Notes: generated from the letters alone by a model not told the origin. Shown: positions 32,415 to 42,433, counted from the first letter of the stretch. The stretch: DNA of 51,206 bases from Streptococcus oralis (GCF_001578705.1 NZ_KQ969037.1:138693-189898); one strand, 5' to 3'. Numbers and translations: made by a program.

Positions 32415-33301
32415 AACAAGATCAACTAAATGCTTGGCAGCCAGACCAGTTTGACCGTTTTGTCCGTATCCTAGAACAAGACCAGCTCAATCACGCCTAT
32501 CTCTTTTCGGGTTTCTTTGGAAGCTTGGAAATGGCGCAATTTTTAGCTAAGAGTCTTTTTTGTACGGATAAAGTAGGCGTTTTACCATGTGAGAAATGCC
32601 GAAACTGCAAGCTGATTGAGCAGGAAGAATTTCCCGATGTTACCTTGATTAAGCCAGTCAATCAGGTCATCAAGACAGAACGCATACGGGAATTGGTGGG
32701 ACAGTTTTCCCAAGCAGGGATTGAAAGTCAGCAGCAGGTTTTTATTATCGAGCAGGCGGAGAAAATGCATCCCAACGCATCTAATTCTCTGCTCAAGGTC
32801 ATCGAAGAACCCCAGAGTGAAGTTTACATTTTCTTCTTGACCAGCGATGAGGAAAAGATGTTACCGACCATCCGTAGTCGGACCCAGATTTTCCATTTTA
32901 AAAAGCAAGAAGAAAAACTCATCCATCAATTAGAGCAAGCTGGTCTAGTCAAGAAAAAAGCGACTCTTTTAGCCCAGTTTAGTCAATCGCGAGCTGAAGC
33001 AGAAAAGTTGGCCAATCAGGCAAGTTTTTGGACCTTGGTGGATGAAAGTGAACGCCTGCTGACCTGGTTATTAGCTAAGAAAAAAGAAAGTTATCTGCAA
33101 GTTGCTAAATTAGCCAACTTGGCGGATGACAAGGAAAAACAAGATCAGGTTTTACGGATTTTTGAAGTTCTCTGTGGGCAGGACCTTCTGCAAGCAAGAG
33201 TACGGATGATTCTACAAGATTTGTTAGAAGCTAGAAAAATGTGGCAAGCCAATGTCAGCTTTCAAAATGCCATGGAATATCTGGTCTTGAAAGAAATATA
33301 A
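32411..33301 (+). CDS. holB: DNA polymerase III delta' subunit
   Basis: This 296-aa clamp-loader subunit has an AAA+ fold without a usable Walker A ([17 protein letters not shown]). The zinc-binding [12 protein letters not shown] follows, then [24 protein letters not shown] and [11 protein letters not shown] with the SRC-like box altered to SRT. It loads the beta clamp together with DnaX. Confidence 0.93.
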   Translation: MKQDQLNAWQPDQFDRFVRILEQDQLNHAYLFSGFFGSLEMAQFLAKSLFCTDKVGVLPCEKCRNCKLIEQEEFPDVTLIKPVNQVIKTERIRELVGQFSQAGIESQQQVFIIEQAEKMHPNASNSLLKVIEEPQSEVYIFFLTSDEEKMLPTIRSRTQIFHFKKQEEKLIHQLEQAGLVKKKATLLAQFSQSRAEAEKLANQASFWTLVDESERLLTWLLAKKKESYLQVAKLANLADDKEKQDQVLRIFEVLCGQDLLQARVRMILQDLLEARKMWQANVSFQNAMEYLVLKEI

Positions 33302-33337
33302 ACTCAAAAAAGGATAAAGAAAGGAAAGGGCTGTTTT

Positions 33338-33655
33338 ATGGACAAAAAAGAATTATTTGACGCGCTAGACGATTTTTCCCAACAGTTATTGGTGACCTTG
33401 GCCGATGTGGAAGCTATCAAGAAAAATCTCAAGAGCCTGGTAGAGGAAAATACAGCTCTTCGCTTGGAAAATAGTAAGTTGCGAGAACGCTTGGGCGAGG
33501 TGGAAGCAGATACTCCCGTCAAGGCCAAGCATGTTCGTGAAAGCGTCCGTCGGATCTATAAAGATGGTTTTCACGTATGTAATGATTTTTACGGCCAACG
33601 CCGAGAGCAGGACGAGGAATGTATGTTCTGTGACGAGTTGTTGTACAGGGAGTAG
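33338..33655 (+). CDS. yabA: YabA, initiation-control protein
   Basis: This 105-aa negative regulator of replication initiation binds DnaA and DnaN. The N-terminal coiled coil (about 1-58) forms the tetramer. The C-terminal zinc domain has [20 protein letters not shown], with its conserved His and Cys residues. It lies between holB and rsmI, the usual position. Confidence 0.94.
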   Translation: MDKKELFDALDDFSQQLLVTLADVEAIKKNLKSLVEENTALRLENSKLRERLGEVEADTPVKAKHVRESVRRIYKDGFHVCNDFYGQRREQDEECMFCDELLYRE

Positions 33656-33657
33656 GC

Positions 33658-34527
33658 ATGCAGATTCAAAAAAGTTTTAAGGGGCAGTCTCCCTATGGCA
33701 AGCTTTACCTAGTAGCAACGCCGATTGGCAATCTAGACGATATGACCTTTCGTGCTATCCAGACTTTGAAAGAGGTGGACTGGATTGCGGCTGAGGACAC
33801 GCGCAATACAGGCCTTTTGCTCAAACATTTTGACATTTCGACCAAGCAGATCAGTTTTCATGAGCACAATGCCAAGGAAAAAATTCCTGATTTGATTGAG
33901 TTCTTGAAAGCGGGGCAAAGTATTGCTCAGGTTTCCGATGCGGGTTTGCCTAGTATCTCGGACCCCGGGCATGATTTGGTTAAGGCTGCCATCGAGGAAG
34001 AGATTGCAATAGTGACAGTTCCAGGTGCTTCTGCAGGGATTTCTGCCTTGATTGCCAGTGGTTTGGCACCACAACCACATATCTTTTACGGTTTTTTACC
34101 GAGAAAATCAGGCCAGCAAAAGCAATTTTTCGACTTGAAAAAAGACTATCCAGAAACTCAGATTTTCTATGAATCGCCTCATCGTGTGGCAGATACGCTA
34201 GAAAATATGCTAGGGGTCTACGGTGACCGCTCGGTAGTCTTGGTTAGAGAATTGACCAAAATCTATGAAGAATACCAACGAGGAAAGATTTCAGAGCTAC
34301 TAGAAAGCATAGCTGAAACGCCACTCAAGGGCGAATGCCTTCTCATCGTTGAAGGTGCCAGTCAGGATGTGGAAGAAAAGGACGAGGAGGACTTGTTCTT
34401 AGAAATCCAAGCTCGTATCCAGCAAGGTATGAAGAAAAATCAAGCCATAAAGGAAGTTGCGAAACTCTACCAGTGGAATAAAAGCCAGCTTTACGCTGCC
34501 TACCACGACTGGGAAGAAAATGACTAA
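33658..34527 (+). CDS. rsmI: 16S rRNA C1402 ribose 2'-O-methyltransferase
   Basis: This 289-aa SAM-dependent enzyme of the tetrapyrrole-methylase fold modifies C1402 in the 30S decoding centre. Signature runs include LYLVATPIGNLDDMTFRAIQ, AAEDTRNTGLLLKHF, VSDAGLPSISDPGHDLV and VPGASAGISALIASG. ATG at 33658 is two bases after the yabA stop. Its stop codon's last base is the first base of a BOX element. Confidence 0.96.
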   Translation: MQIQKSFKGQSPYGKLYLVATPIGNLDDMTFRAIQTLKEVDWIAAEDTRNTGLLLKHFDISTKQISFHEHNAKEKIPDLIEFLKAGQSIAQVSDAGLPSISDPGHDLVKAAIEEEIAIVTVPGASAGISALIASGLAPQPHIFYGFLPRKSGQQKQFFDLKKDYPETQIFYESPHRVADTLENMLGVYGDRSVVLVRELTKIYEEYQRGKISELLESIAETPLKGECLLIVEGASQDVEEKDEEDLFLEIQARIQQGMKKNQAIKEVAKLYQWNKSQLYAAYHDWEEND

Positions 34528-34631
34528 TACTCTTCGAAAATCAAATTCAAACCGCGTCAACGTCGCCTTGCCGTACTCAAGTACAGCCTGCGGCTAGTTT
34601 CCTAGTTTGCTCTTTGATTTTCATTGAGTAT
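34527..34631. repeat. BOX element (boxA-boxC form)
   Basis: The 105-bp repeat starts ATACTCTTCGAAAATC and contains GCGTCAACGTCGCCTTGCCGT, the region matched by the BOX-PCR primer. It ends TTTGATTTTCATTGAGTAT. boxB is absent. The inverted ends can fold into a long RNA stem. BOX elements are dispersed, probably trans-mobilised repeats of pneumococcus and close relatives. It begins on the rsmI stop codon. Confidence 0.9.
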
Positions 34632-34635
34632 AAAT

Positions 34636-34664
34636 AGGGAAGTTTGCCTTCTTCCCTTTTTTTG
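34636..34664 (+). terminator. Terminator after rsmI
   Basis: AGGGAAG/CTTCCCT stem (34636-34642, 34651-34657) and TTTTTTT tail, just past the BOX element. Confidence 0.8.
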
Positions 34665-34671
34665 TTATACT
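34644..34671 (+). promoter_or_regulatory. Candidate promoter of the trmFO leader
   Basis: TTGCCT (34644-34649), 16 bp, TATACT (34666-34671), with TG one base before the -10 (extended -10). It overlaps the rsmI terminator and precedes the 49-bp repeats. Confidence 0.5.
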
Positions 34672-34699
34672 AGTAAAAGAAAAAATTAGAAAGATTTGT

Positions 34700-34900
34700 G
34701 GGAGTGAAAAAGTCCTGTCGACTTTTTCAGTCTGAGCCTAGAAACTCGAAAGCGAGGAAAGTCCTGTGGACTTTTTCAGCCCGAGCCTAGAAATTCGAAA
34801 GCGAGGAAAGTCCTGTGGACTTTTTCAGCCTGAGTCATGAAATTCGAAAGTTCGTAAGTTCGATTGGCTTTTTCAATGTGAATCTTGTCTTCACACTCCC
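34700..34900. repeat. Tandem 49-bp hairpin repeats in the trmFO leader
   Basis: Three head-to-tail 49-bp units (34711-34759, 34760-34808, 34809-34857) are followed by a decayed fourth (34858 onward). Each carries a hairpin such as GAAAAAGTC-CTGTC-GACTTTTTC (34706-34728). The block is bracketed by GGGAGTG (34700-34706) and CACTCCC (34894-34900). No convincing reading frame crosses it. The trmFO ribosome binding site starts three bases after the block, so it lies in the 5' untranslated region. Confidence 0.8.
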
Positions 34901-34917
34901 AAAGAGGTATTAGTGTC

Positions 34918-36252
34918 GTGTCTCAATCTTATATCAATGTTATCGGCGCGGGATTGGCGGGTTCTGAAGCAGCCTACCAAATCGCAGAGCGTGGTATTCC
35001 AGTTAAACTCTATGAAATGCGTGGTGTCAAGTCAACACCTCAGCACAAAACAGACAATTTTGCAGAGTTGGTTTGTTCCAATTCTCTTCGTGGCGATGCC
35101 CTGACTAATGCTGTTGGGCTCCTCAAGGAAGAAATGCGTCGCTTGGGTTCGGTCATCTTGGAATCTGCTGAAGCTACACGTGTTCCTGCAGGTGGGGCGC
35201 TTGCGGTGGACCGAGATGGTTTCTCACAGATGGTGACTGAGAAAGTAGCCAACCATCCCTTGATTGAGGTGGTGCGTGATGAAATTACAGAATTGCCGAC
35301 AGATGTTATTACAGTTGTCGCTACTGGTCCTTTGACCAGCGATGCTCTGGCTGAAAAGATTCATGCCCTTAATGATGGTGATGGTTTCTATTTCTACGAC
35401 GCTGCAGCGCCTATTATCGATGTCAACACCATCGATATGAATAAGGTCTACCTAAAGTCTCGATACGATAAGGGAGAAGCGGCCTATCTTAACGCTCCTA
35501 TGACTAAGCAAGAATTTATGGATTTCCATGAAGCCTTGGTCAATGCGGAAGAAGCTCCGCTTAATTCTTTCGAAAAAGAAAAGTATTTTGAAGGTTGTAT
35601 GCCTATTGAAGTCATGGCTAAGCGAGGTATTAAAACCATGCTTTATGGTCCTATGAAACCAGTGGGTCTGGAGTATCCAGACGACTACACAGGACCTCGT
35701 GATGGAGAATTTAAAACACCGTACGCGGTTGTTCAACTTCGTCAGGACAATGCGGCTGGTAGCCTCTACAATATCGTCGGTTTCCAGACCCACCTCAAAT
35801 GGGGAGAACAAAAGCGTGTCTTCCAAATGATTCCAGGTCTTGAAAATGCTGAGTTTGTTCGTTATGGTGTCATGCACCGCAATTCTTATATGGATTCACC
35901 AAATCTTCTTGAGCAAACCTATCGTTCCAAGAAACAGCCAAACCTCTTCTTTGCTGGTCAAATGACGGGTGTAGAAGGCTATGTTGAGTCAGCAGCTTCA
36001 GGCTTAGTTGCAGGGATTAACGCCGCTCGTCTTTTCAAGGGGGAAAGCGCAGCTATTTTCCCAGAGACCACAGCGATTGGAAGTCTGGCTCATTACATCA
36101 CCCATGCAGATAGCAAACATTTCCAACCAATGAACGTCAATTTCGGAATTATCAAGGAGTTGGAAGGCGAGCGTATCCGTGATAAGAAGGCTCGTTATGA
36201 AAAAATTGCAGAGCGTGCCCTTAAGGACTTAGAGGAGTTTTTAACTGTCTAA
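34918..36252 (+). CDS. trmFO: TrmFO, folate/FAD-dependent tRNA U54 methyltransferase
   Basis: This 444-aa enzyme makes ribothymidine 54 in the T-loop of tRNA, using methylenetetrahydrofolate and FADH2. The FAD-binding motif is [38 protein letters not shown] holds a conserved Cys, and [20 protein letters not shown] is the C-terminal FAD contact. The start is GTG 34918 (AGAGG about ten bases upstream), giving VSQSYINV, the usual start; the frame is open to 34885. Confidence 0.96.
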   Translation: MSQSYINVIGAGLAGSEAAYQIAERGIPVKLYEMRGVKSTPQHKTDNFAELVCSNSLRGDALTNAVGLLKEEMRRLGSVILESAEATRVPAGGALAVDRDGFSQMVTEKVANHPLIEVVRDEITELPTDVITVVATGPLTSDALAEKIHALNDGDGFYFYDAAAPIIDVNTIDMNKVYLKSRYDKGEAAYLNAPMTKQEFMDFHEALVNAEEAPLNSFEKEKYFEGCMPIEVMAKRGIKTMLYGPMKPVGLEYPDDYTGPRDGEFKTPYAVVQLRQDNAAGSLYNIVGFQTHLKWGEQKRVFQMIPGLENAEFVRYGVMHRNSYMDSPNLLEQTYRSKKQPNLFFAGQMTGVEGYVESAASGLVAGINAARLFKGESAAIFPETTAIGSLAHYITHADSKHFQPMNVNFGIIKELEGERIRDKKARYEKIAERALKDLEEFLTV

Positions 36253-36335
36253 TTTTTTTGAAAGAATTGCTCATGGCACTATAAAAATCTTAGAAATTGT
36301 GATAAAATAGGTAGGATAAAAAAAGGAGAGTAAAA

Positions 36336-37073
36336 ATGGCTAACCCCAAGTATAAACGTATTTTAATCAAGTTATCAGGTGAGGCTCTTGCAGGTGAACG
36401 TGGCGTAGGGATTGATATCCAAACAGTTCAAAAAATCGCAAAAGAGATTCAAGAAGTTCATAGTCTAGGGATCGAAATTGCCCTTGTTATTGGTGGAGGA
36501 AATCTCTGGCGTGGAGAACCTGCAGCAGAAGCAGGAATGGACCGCGTTCAGGCAGATTATACAGGAATGCTTGGGACCGTGATGAATGCTCTTGTAATGG
36601 CAGATTCATTGCAGCAAGTTGGTGTTGATACGCGTGTGCAAACAGCTATTTCTATGCAACAAGTGGCTGAGCCTTACGTACGTGGACGTGCTCTTCGCCA
36701 CCTTGAAAAAGGCCGTATCGTTATCTTTGGTGCTGGTATTGGTTCACCTTACTTCTCAACAGATACAACAGCAGCCCTTCGTGCAGCTGAAATCGAAGCG
36801 GATGCCATCCTTATGGCTAAAAATGGGGTCGATGGTGTTTACAATGCCGATCCTAAGAAAGACAAGACAGCCGTTAAGTTTGAAGAATTGACCCACCGTG
36901 ACGTTATCAACAAAGGTCTTCGTATCATGGACTCAACAGCTTCAACCCTCTCTATGGACAACGACATTGACTTGGTTGTCTTTAACATGAACCAACCAGG
37001 CAACATCAAACGTGTCGTATTTGGTGAAAATATCGGAACAACAGTTTCAAACAATATCGAAGAAAAGGAATAA
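36336..37073 (+). CDS. pyrH: UMP kinase
   Basis: This 245-aa bacterial-type UMP kinase of the amino-acid kinase fold makes UDP from [25 protein letters not shown] and [21 protein letters not shown] are conserved. ATG has AAAAGGAGAG upstream. It is followed by frr after seven bases, the common pyrH-frr pair. Confidence 0.97.
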   Translation: MANPKYKRILIKLSGEALAGERGVGIDIQTVQKIAKEIQEVHSLGIEIALVIGGGNLWRGEPAAEAGMDRVQADYTGMLGTVMNALVMADSLQQVGVDTRVQTAISMQQVAEPYVRGRALRHLEKGRIVIFGAGIGSPYFSTDTTAALRAAEIEADAILMAKNGVDGVYNADPKKDKTAVKFEELTHRDVINKGLRIMDSTASTLSMDNDIDLVVFNMNQPGNIKRVVFGENIGTTVSNNIEEKE

Positions 37074-37080
37074 GAAAATT

Positions 37081-37638
37081 ATGGCTAATGCAATTGTAGA
37101 AAAAGCTAAAGAGAGAATGACCCAGTCTCACCAATCACTTGCTCGTGAATTTGGTGGTATCCGTGCCGGTCGTGCCAACGCAAGCTTACTAGACCGTATC
37201 CACGTAGAATACTATGGAGTCGAAACTCCTCTTAACCAAATCGCTTCAATTACCATTCCAGAAGCGCGTGTCTTGTTGGTAACACCATTTGACAAGTCTT
37301 CATTGAAAGACATCGAACGTGCCTTGAACGCTTCTGATCTTGGTATTACACCAGCTAATGACGGTTCTGTGATCCGCTTGGTTATCCCTGCTCTTACAGA
37401 AGAAACGCGTCGTGACCTTGCCAAAGAAGTGAAGAAGGTCGGTGAGAATGCTAAAGTGGCTGTCCGCAATATCCGCCGTGATGCTATGGACGAAGCTAAA
37501 AAGCAAGAAAAAGCAAAAGAAATCACTGAAGACGAATTGAAGACTCTTGAAAAAGATATTCAAAAAGTAACAGACGACGCTGTGAAACACATCGACGACA
37601 TGACTGCCAATAAAGAAAAAGAAATCTTGGAAGTCTAA
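37081..37638 (+). CDS. frr: Ribosome recycling factor
   Basis: This 185-aa factor dismantles post-termination ribosomes with EF-G. It starts [18 protein letters not shown], contains [16 protein letters not shown] and [20 protein letters not shown], and ends in the long helical bundle. The ATG at 37081 is used; the open frame extends back into pyrH. Confidence 0.97.
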   Translation: MANAIVEKAKERMTQSHQSLAREFGGIRAGRANASLLDRIHVEYYGVETPLNQIASITIPEARVLLVTPFDKSSLKDIERALNASDLGITPANDGSVIRLVIPALTEETRRDLAKEVKKVGENAKVAVRNIRRDAMDEAKKQEKAKEITEDELKTLEKDIQKVTDDAVKHIDDMTANKEKEILEV

Positions 37639-37649
37639 AAATAAACAGA

Positions 37650-37680
37650 AAAACTCAGTTGGCATTGCTGGCTGAGTTTT
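37650..37680 (+). terminator. Terminator of pyrH-frr
   Basis: AAAACTCAG/CTGAGTTTT stem, TTTT at the end. Confidence 0.75.
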
Positions 37681-37697
37681 ATTCGAAAGAAGGAAAT

Positions 37698-38552
37698 ATG
37701 AATACAAATCTTGCAAGTTTTATCGTTGGACTCATCATCGATGAAAATGACCGTTTTTACTTTGTGCAAAAGGATGGTCAGACCTATGCGCTTGCCAAGG
37801 AAGAAGGTCAACACACAGTAGGGGATACGGTCAAAGGTTTTGCCTATACGGATATGAAGCAGAAACTCCGCTTGACTACTCTAGAAGTGACTGCCACTCA
37901 GGACCAATTTGGCTGGGGAACGGTAACGGAAGTTCGTAAGGACTTGGGTGTCTTTGTCGATACCGGTCTACCTGATAAGGAAATCGTTGTGTCACTCGAT
38001 ATCCTCCCTGAGCTCAAGGAACTCTGGCCTAAGAAGGGTGATAAACTTTACATCCGCCTTGAAGTGGACAAGAAAGACCGAATCTGGGGACTCTTGGCTT
38101 ATCAAGAAGATTTCCAACGTCTGGCTCGTCCTGCCTACAACAACATGCAGAACCAAAACTGGCCAGCCATTGTTTACCGTCTCAAGCTGTCAGGAACCTT
38201 TGTCTATCTGCCAGAGAATAACATGCTTGGTTTCATTCACCCAAGTGAGCGCTACGCAGAGCCACGTTTGGGGCAAGTGTTAGATGCGCGGGTCATTGGT
38301 TTCCGTGAAGTGGACCGCACCTTGAACCTTTCTCTCAAACCACGTTCCTTTGAAATGTTGGAAAATGATGCTCAGATGATTTTGACCTACTTGGAAAGCA
38401 ATGGAGGTTTCATGACCTTAAATGATAAGTCATCTCCTGACGATATCAAAGCAACCTTTGGTATTTCTAAAGGTCAGTTCAAGAAAGCTCTCGGTGGCTT
38501 GATGAAGGCTGGCAAAATCAAGCAAGACCAGTTTGGTACAGAGTTGATTTAA
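37698..38552 (+). CDS. cvfB: CvfB, S1-domain RNA-binding virulence regulator
   Basis: This 284-aa protein has three S1-like RNA-binding folds and a C-terminal winged helix (DDIKATFGISKGQFKKALGGLMKAGKI). It was described as CvfB in staphylococci and SP_0946 in pneumococcus. VFVDTGLPDKEIVVSLDILP and MLGFIHPSERY mark S1 repeats. ATG at 37698 follows AAGAAGGAA; the frame opens at 37659 but inside the frr terminator. Confidence 0.9.
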   Translation: MNTNLASFIVGLIIDENDRFYFVQKDGQTYALAKEEGQHTVGDTVKGFAYTDMKQKLRLTTLEVTATQDQFGWGTVTEVRKDLGVFVDTGLPDKEIVVSLDILPELKELWPKKGDKLYIRLEVDKKDRIWGLLAYQEDFQRLARPAYNNMQNQNWPAIVYRLKLSGTFVYLPENNMLGFIHPSERYAEPRLGQVLDARVIGFREVDRTLNLSLKPRSFEMLENDAQMILTYLESNGGFMTLNDKSSPDDIKATFGISKGQFKKALGGLMKAGKIKQDQFGTELI

Positions 38553-38563
38553 GCCTTATAGAC

Positions 38564-39169
38564 ATGATAAAGAAACTTGAAGAAATGAGTTTAGAGGAAC
38601 TCTGGCAACTTTTTCCTATTTTTCTGGTAGAGCACAAGTCAGAGTGGAAAGACTGGTATGAATCGGAAAAAGAAAATCTGAAAAAAATATTAGGTGCAAA
38701 TGTTATTAAAAGAATAGAACATATCGGTAGCACTGCTATCCCTAATATTTGGGCTAAGAACATCGTTGATATTCTGCTAGAAGTAGGTAGAATAGAGGAT
38801 TTAGTAAGAGATAGGGATTTATTGGTGAAGAATGGTTGGCTAGTGATGTCGGAGAGTCCTAACAGGATTTCGCTAAATAAAGGCTATACAGAGCAGGGAT
38901 TTGCTGAGAAAGTGTTTCATCTACATTTGCGAATGACGGGAGATCATGACGAGATCTATTTTAGAGATTATCTCTGCCAGCATCCAGATATCGCCCAAGC
39001 GTATCAGGAATTAAAACTAAATTTGTGGAAAAAATTTGAACACAATCGTGATGCCTATACAGATGCGAAAACAGATTTTATAAACCACTACGTATCAGAG
39101 GCTAAGTTCAGTAATTTTCAAGAATCAGAAAAGTGTCATCAAAAAACTCTTGATAGGAGAAAGAATTGA
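38564..39169 (+). CDS. GrpB/UPF0157-family nucleotidyltransferase-fold protein
   Basis: This 201-aa member of UPF0157 has the polymerase-beta-type fold. The hallmark [24 protein letters not shown] (about residues 46-69) is present, with HLHLRM and [21 protein letters not shown] later. Function is unknown; some relatives are fused to dephospho-CoA kinase. It is AT-rich and sits between cvfB and yozE, overlapping yozE by four bases. The C-terminal end (about 185-201) is poorly conserved-looking. Confidence 0.85.
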   Translation: MIKKLEEMSLEELWQLFPIFLVEHKSEWKDWYESEKENLKKILGANVIKRIEHIGSTAIPNIWAKNIVDILLEVGRIEDLVRDRDLLVKNGWLVMSESPNRISLNKGYTEQGFAEKVFHLHLRMTGDHDEIYFRDYLCQHPDIAQAYQELKLNLWKKFEHNRDAYTDAKTDFINHYVSEAKFSNFQESEKCHQKTLDRRKN

Positions 39170-39381
39170 GAAAATCATTTTACACTTGGCTCATGACCGA
39201 GCGCAATCCTAAAAGTAACAGTCCCAAAGCCATCCTAGCAGACCTCGCTTTTGAAGAGTCAGCCTTCCCAAAACACACGGATGATTTTGATGAGGTGAGT
39301 CGCTTTTTGGAGGAGTATGCCAGCTTCTCTTTTAACCTAGGAGACTTTGACGCCATCTGGCAAGAATACTTAGAACACTAG
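39166..39381 (+). CDS. YozE/UPF0346 small protein
   Basis: This 71-aa protein has the SAM-like YozE fold and unknown function. It uses a TTG start at 39166 (AGGAG seven bases upstream) overlapping the previous stop as [20 protein letters not shown] and [21 protein letters not shown] are the family runs. Confidence 0.92.
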   Translation: MRKSFYTWLMTERNPKSNSPKAILADLAFEESAFPKHTDDFDEVSRFLEEYASFSFNLGDFDAIWQEYLEH

Positions 39382-39461
39382 AGACAATGAGATGAGGCTA
39401 GTATTTTATTGTTCTCTTTGCTATAATAAAAAGAAATAAAAGGATTAGAGAGGTTCTTTAT

Positions 39462-40448
39462 TTGAAGGAACATTCAATAGACATTCAACTGAGTCATCCA
39501 GATGACTTGTTTCATCTTTTTGGATCCAATGAGCGCCATCTTCATTTGATGGAAGAAGAGCTCGATGTGGTGATTCATGCTCGTACGGAGATTGTCCAGG
39601 TTATCGGAGAAGAGTCTGCCTGTGAGGAAGCCCGTCAGGTTATTCAAGCCTTGATGGTTTTAGTGAATCGTGGGATGACAGTTGGGACGCCAGATGTGGT
39701 GACGGCTATTAGCATGGTCAAAAACGATGAAATCGACAAGTTTGTCGCCCTTTACGAAGAAGAAATCATCAAGGATAATACTGGGAAACCGATCCGTGTC
39801 AAAACCTTGGGTCAAAAGCTTTATGTGGACAGTGTCAAACAGCATGATGTGACCTTTGGAATCGGACCTGCAGGGACAGGGAAGACCTTTCTTGCAGTGA
39901 CCTTGGCAGTGACTGCCCTTAAACGTGGGCAAGTCAAGCGTATTATCCTGACTCGACCAGCAGTGGAAGCAGGTGAGAGTCTAGGATTTCTTCCGGGAGA
40001 TCTCAAGGAGAAGGTAGATCCTTACCTTCGACCTGTTTATGATGCCCTGTATCAGATTCTCGGAAAAGACCAGACGACTCGTCTCATGGAGCGTGAAATT
40101 ATCGAAATCGCGCCCCTTGCCTACATGCGTGGACGGACCTTGGACGATGCCTTTGTCATTCTCGATGAGGCGCAAAACACGACCATCATGCAGATGAAGA
40201 TGTTCCTGACTCGTTTAGGATTTAATTCTAAGATGATTGTCAATGGAGATATCAGTCAGATTGACCTGCCGCGAAATGTCAAGTCCGGTTTGATTGATGC
40301 CCAAGAAAAGCTCAAGAACATTCATCAAATTGACTTTGTTCATTTTTCAGCCAAGGATGTGGTTCGCCATCCAGTTGTCGCTCAAATTATCCGAGCCTAT
40401 GAACCAGCTCCAGTTAAAAATGAAGAGAAGAACGAAGAAACAGAATAG
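39462..40448 (+). CDS. phoH: PhoH-family P-loop ATPase
   Basis: This 328-aa predicted ATP-dependent RNA-processing protein has Walker A FGIGPAGTGKTFLAVTLAV and Walker B AFVILDEAQNTT. RPAVEAGESLGFLPGDLKEKVDPYLRP lies between them. The start is TTG at 39462 behind GAGAGG; no ATG fits. The N-terminal 110 residues carry a KH-like segment. The acidic tail is short. Confidence 0.93.
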   Translation: MKEHSIDIQLSHPDDLFHLFGSNERHLHLMEEELDVVIHARTEIVQVIGEESACEEARQVIQALMVLVNRGMTVGTPDVVTAISMVKNDEIDKFVALYEEEIIKDNTGKPIRVKTLGQKLYVDSVKQHDVTFGIGPAGTGKTFLAVTLAVTALKRGQVKRIILTRPAVEAGESLGFLPGDLKEKVDPYLRPVYDALYQILGKDQTTRLMEREIIEIAPLAYMRGRTLDDAFVILDEAQNTTIMQMKMFLTRLGFNSKMIVNGDISQIDLPRNVKSGLIDAQEKLKNIHQIDFVHFSAKDVVRHPVVAQIIRAYEPAPVKNEEKNEETE

Positions 40449-40451
40449 CAA

Positions 40452-40481
40452 AAAGAGCAGTTCAGATGAAGCTGCTCTTTA
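40452..40481. terminator. Terminator between phoH and ald
   Basis: AAAGAGCAG/CTGCTCTTT stem; the two genes converge here. Confidence 0.78.
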
Positions 40482-40509
40482 TCGTATCTGTGTTAATTAG
40501 TTAATGTCT

Positions 40510-41622
40510 TTAGACAAGTTCATCAATCGAAGTGTAATCCTTATCTAGCCCTTGGGCAACTGGAAGACTAGTCAAGTAACCTTGGTAAGTTGTCACTCCT
40601 TCACGTAAGCCTTGATCTTCAGTGACTGCTTTTTGGAATCCCTTGTCAGCTAAAGCTTCGATATAAGGAAGGGTGACATTAGTTAGGGCGATGGTTGAAG
40701 TACGAGCTACCGCGCCAGGGATGTTGGCAACAGCATAGTGGAGCACCCCATGTTTTTCATAGACGGGCTCATCGTGCGTGGTCACACGATCAGCTGTTGC
40801 GATAACACCACCTTGGTCAACGGCAACGTCAACGATGACAGATCCCGGACGCATTTGTTTGACCATCTTGTCTGTCACCAGTTTTGGAGCCTTAGCACCA
40901 GGGATGAGAACTGCACCAATCACCACATCAGCATCTCTCACACTTGCTTCGATGTTGAAAGAATTTGACATAAGAGTTTGGATTTGGTTTCCAAAGACTT
41001 CTTCTAGTACAGAGAGACGTTTAGCACTGATATCTAAAATAGTCACTTGAGCACCGAGTCCCAAGGCGATGCGGGCAGCATGTGTACCAACGACACCGCC
41101 ACCGATGATGGTTACTTTTCCTTTTGGAACACCCGGTACACCACCAAGTAGGACACCAGAGCCGCCAGCTTGTTTGGTAAGGAAGTGAGCACCGATTTGA
41201 ACTGCCATACGACCGGCAACCTCACTCATTGGAACGAGGAGTGGTAGGTGACCTAGGGAGTCACGGACAGTCTCATAGGCAATTCCTGTTGTTTTTGCTG
41301 CTAGCATGGCATCTGCTAATTCTGGAGCAGCGGCCATGTGCAAGTAAGTGAAGAGGAGAAGATCATCTCGCAAATAGCCATATTCAGAAGCTAGTGGTTC
41401 TTTTACTTTCACGACTAACTCAGCTGCCCAAGCTTCAGCAGCAGTAGCGACAATCTCAGCACCTTGCTTTTGATAGTCCGCATCAGTAAATCCTGAACCG
41501 AGACCAGCATTTGTTTCGATGAGGACATGATGCCCACGGGTGATCAAACTGTGGACGCCAGCAGGAGTGAGGGCAACGCGGTTTTCATTGTTCTTAATTT
41601 CTTTTGGAATTCCGATTAACAT
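40510..41622 (-). CDS. ald: Alanine dehydrogenase
   Basis: This 370-aa enzyme interconverts alanine and pyruvate plus ammonia with NAD. It has [20 protein letters not shown] (N-terminal substrate site), [14 protein letters not shown] and [11 protein letters not shown]. The NAD motif is [20 protein letters not shown], followed by DVAVDQGG. Full length and intact. A possible CcpA site lies about 90 bp upstream. Confidence 0.96.
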   Translation of the reverse strand: MLIGIPKEIKNNENRVALTPAGVHSLITRGHHVLIETNAGLGSGFTDADYQKQGAEIVATAAEAWAAELVVKVKEPLASEYGYLRDDLLLFTYLHMAAAPELADAMLAAKTTGIAYETVRDSLGHLPLLVPMSEVAGRMAVQIGAHFLTKQAGGSGVLLGGVPGVPKGKVTIIGGGVVGTHAARIALGLGAQVTILDISAKRLSVLEEVFGNQIQTLMSNSFNIEASVRDADVVIGAVLIPGAKAPKLVTDKMVKQMRPGSVIVDVAVDQGGVIATADRVTTHDEPVYEKHGVLHYAVANIPGAVARTSTIALTNVTLPYIEALADKGFQKAVTEDQGLREGVTTYQGYLTSLPVAQGLDKDYTSIDELV

Positions 41623-41708
41623 AGAGATAACCTACCTTTCAATTGACGGTATTGTTTTAGTTGTCACATTCCAGTTCATAAATGAAAAATGTGATGGTTT
41701 TATTGTAT

Positions 41709-41724
41709 ATGAAACCGCTTCAAA
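41709..41724. promoter_or_regulatory. Possible cre (CcpA) site upstream of ald
   Basis: ATGAAACCGCTTCAAA fits the cre consensus WTGNAANCGNWNNCWW with one mismatch and has symmetric TGAA/TTCA ends. It lies about 90 bp before the ald start and about 75 bp before the divergent acetyltransferase gene. The rest of 41623-41798 shows no gene. Confidence 0.4.
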
Positions 41725-41798
41725 AATCAAGAAAAACTTGTCATCCAAATTTATTTATGCTAGACTAGTGAGAATCAAGCTCTAATGGAGGAAAAAGT

Positions 41799-42368
41799 AT
41801 GGAATCAATATTTGTGAAATTTGCTCAGTATCCATCAATAGAAACGGAGCGTTTATTGCTCCGACCTGTAACCTTGGACGATGCAGAAGCTATGTTTGAG
41901 TACGCCTCAGACAGAGAAAATACACGCTACACTTTTCCAACAAATCAAAGCTTAGAAGAAACCAAGAACAACATCGCTCAGTTCTACTTGGCTAATCCCT
42001 TGGGACGGTGGGGAATCGAACTAAAAAGCAATGGCAAGTTTATCGGAACCATTGACTTGCACAAGATCGATACTGTTCTTAAGAAGGCAGCCATTGGCTA
42101 CATTATCAATAAAAAATATTGGAATCAAGGATTGACGACAGAAGCCAATCGTGCTGTGATTGAACTGGCTTTTGAGAAGATTGGAATGAACAAGTTGACT
42201 GCCCTTCATGACAAAGACAATCCCGCATCAGGAAAGGTCATGGAGAAATCAGGTATGCGTTTTTCCCACGAAGAACCCTATGCCAGAATGGATAATAAAG
42301 AACCAGGTCGAATTATCACAAGGGTTCATTATGTCTTGACTAAGGAAGACTATTTTGCAAATAAATAA
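41799..42368 (+). CDS. GNAT acetyltransferase (RimJ/RimL type)
   Basis: This 189-aa N-acetyltransferase has TERLLLRPVTLDDAEAMFEY at the start, then AAIGYIINKKYWNQGLTTEANRAVIEL with the acetyl-CoA loop (about 108-120). HDKDNPASGKVMEKSGMRF follows. The family acetylates protein N-termini or small amines; the substrate cannot be read. ATG follows GGAGGAAAA. Monocistronic, with a terminator after it. Confidence 0.9.
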   Translation: MESIFVKFAQYPSIETERLLLRPVTLDDAEAMFEYASDRENTRYTFPTNQSLEETKNNIAQFYLANPLGRWGIELKSNGKFIGTIDLHKIDTVLKKAAIGYIINKKYWNQGLTTEANRAVIELAFEKIGMNKLTALHDKDNPASGKVMEKSGMRFSHEEPYARMDNKEPGRIITRVHYVLTKEDYFANK

Positions 42369-42369
42369 G

Positions 42370-42398
42370 CAGTTGAAAAGATTTTTCGACTGTTTTTT
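42370..42398 (+). terminator. Terminator after the acetyltransferase
   Basis: CAGTTGAAAA/TTTTCGACTG stem followed by TTTTTTCTTT. Confidence 0.75.
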
Positions 42399-42406
42399 CT
42401 TTCTCT

Positions 42407-42414
42407 TACGAATA
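42407..42414 (+). promoter_or_regulatory. CIN-box (ComX/SigX-dependent promoter) of comEA
   Basis: An exact TACGAATA lies 20 bp before the comEA start. This is the -10-like box recognised by the alternative sigma factor ComX in late competence genes of streptococci. It places comEA-comEC under competence control. Confidence 0.88.
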
Positions 42415-42433
42415 AGTTAAGAGAGGAGAAAAA

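Noticed and set aside
34527-34631. RUP element instead of BOX
   Set aside because: It contains the boxA core found with the BOX-PCR primer and the boxC end, and lacks the RUP layout.
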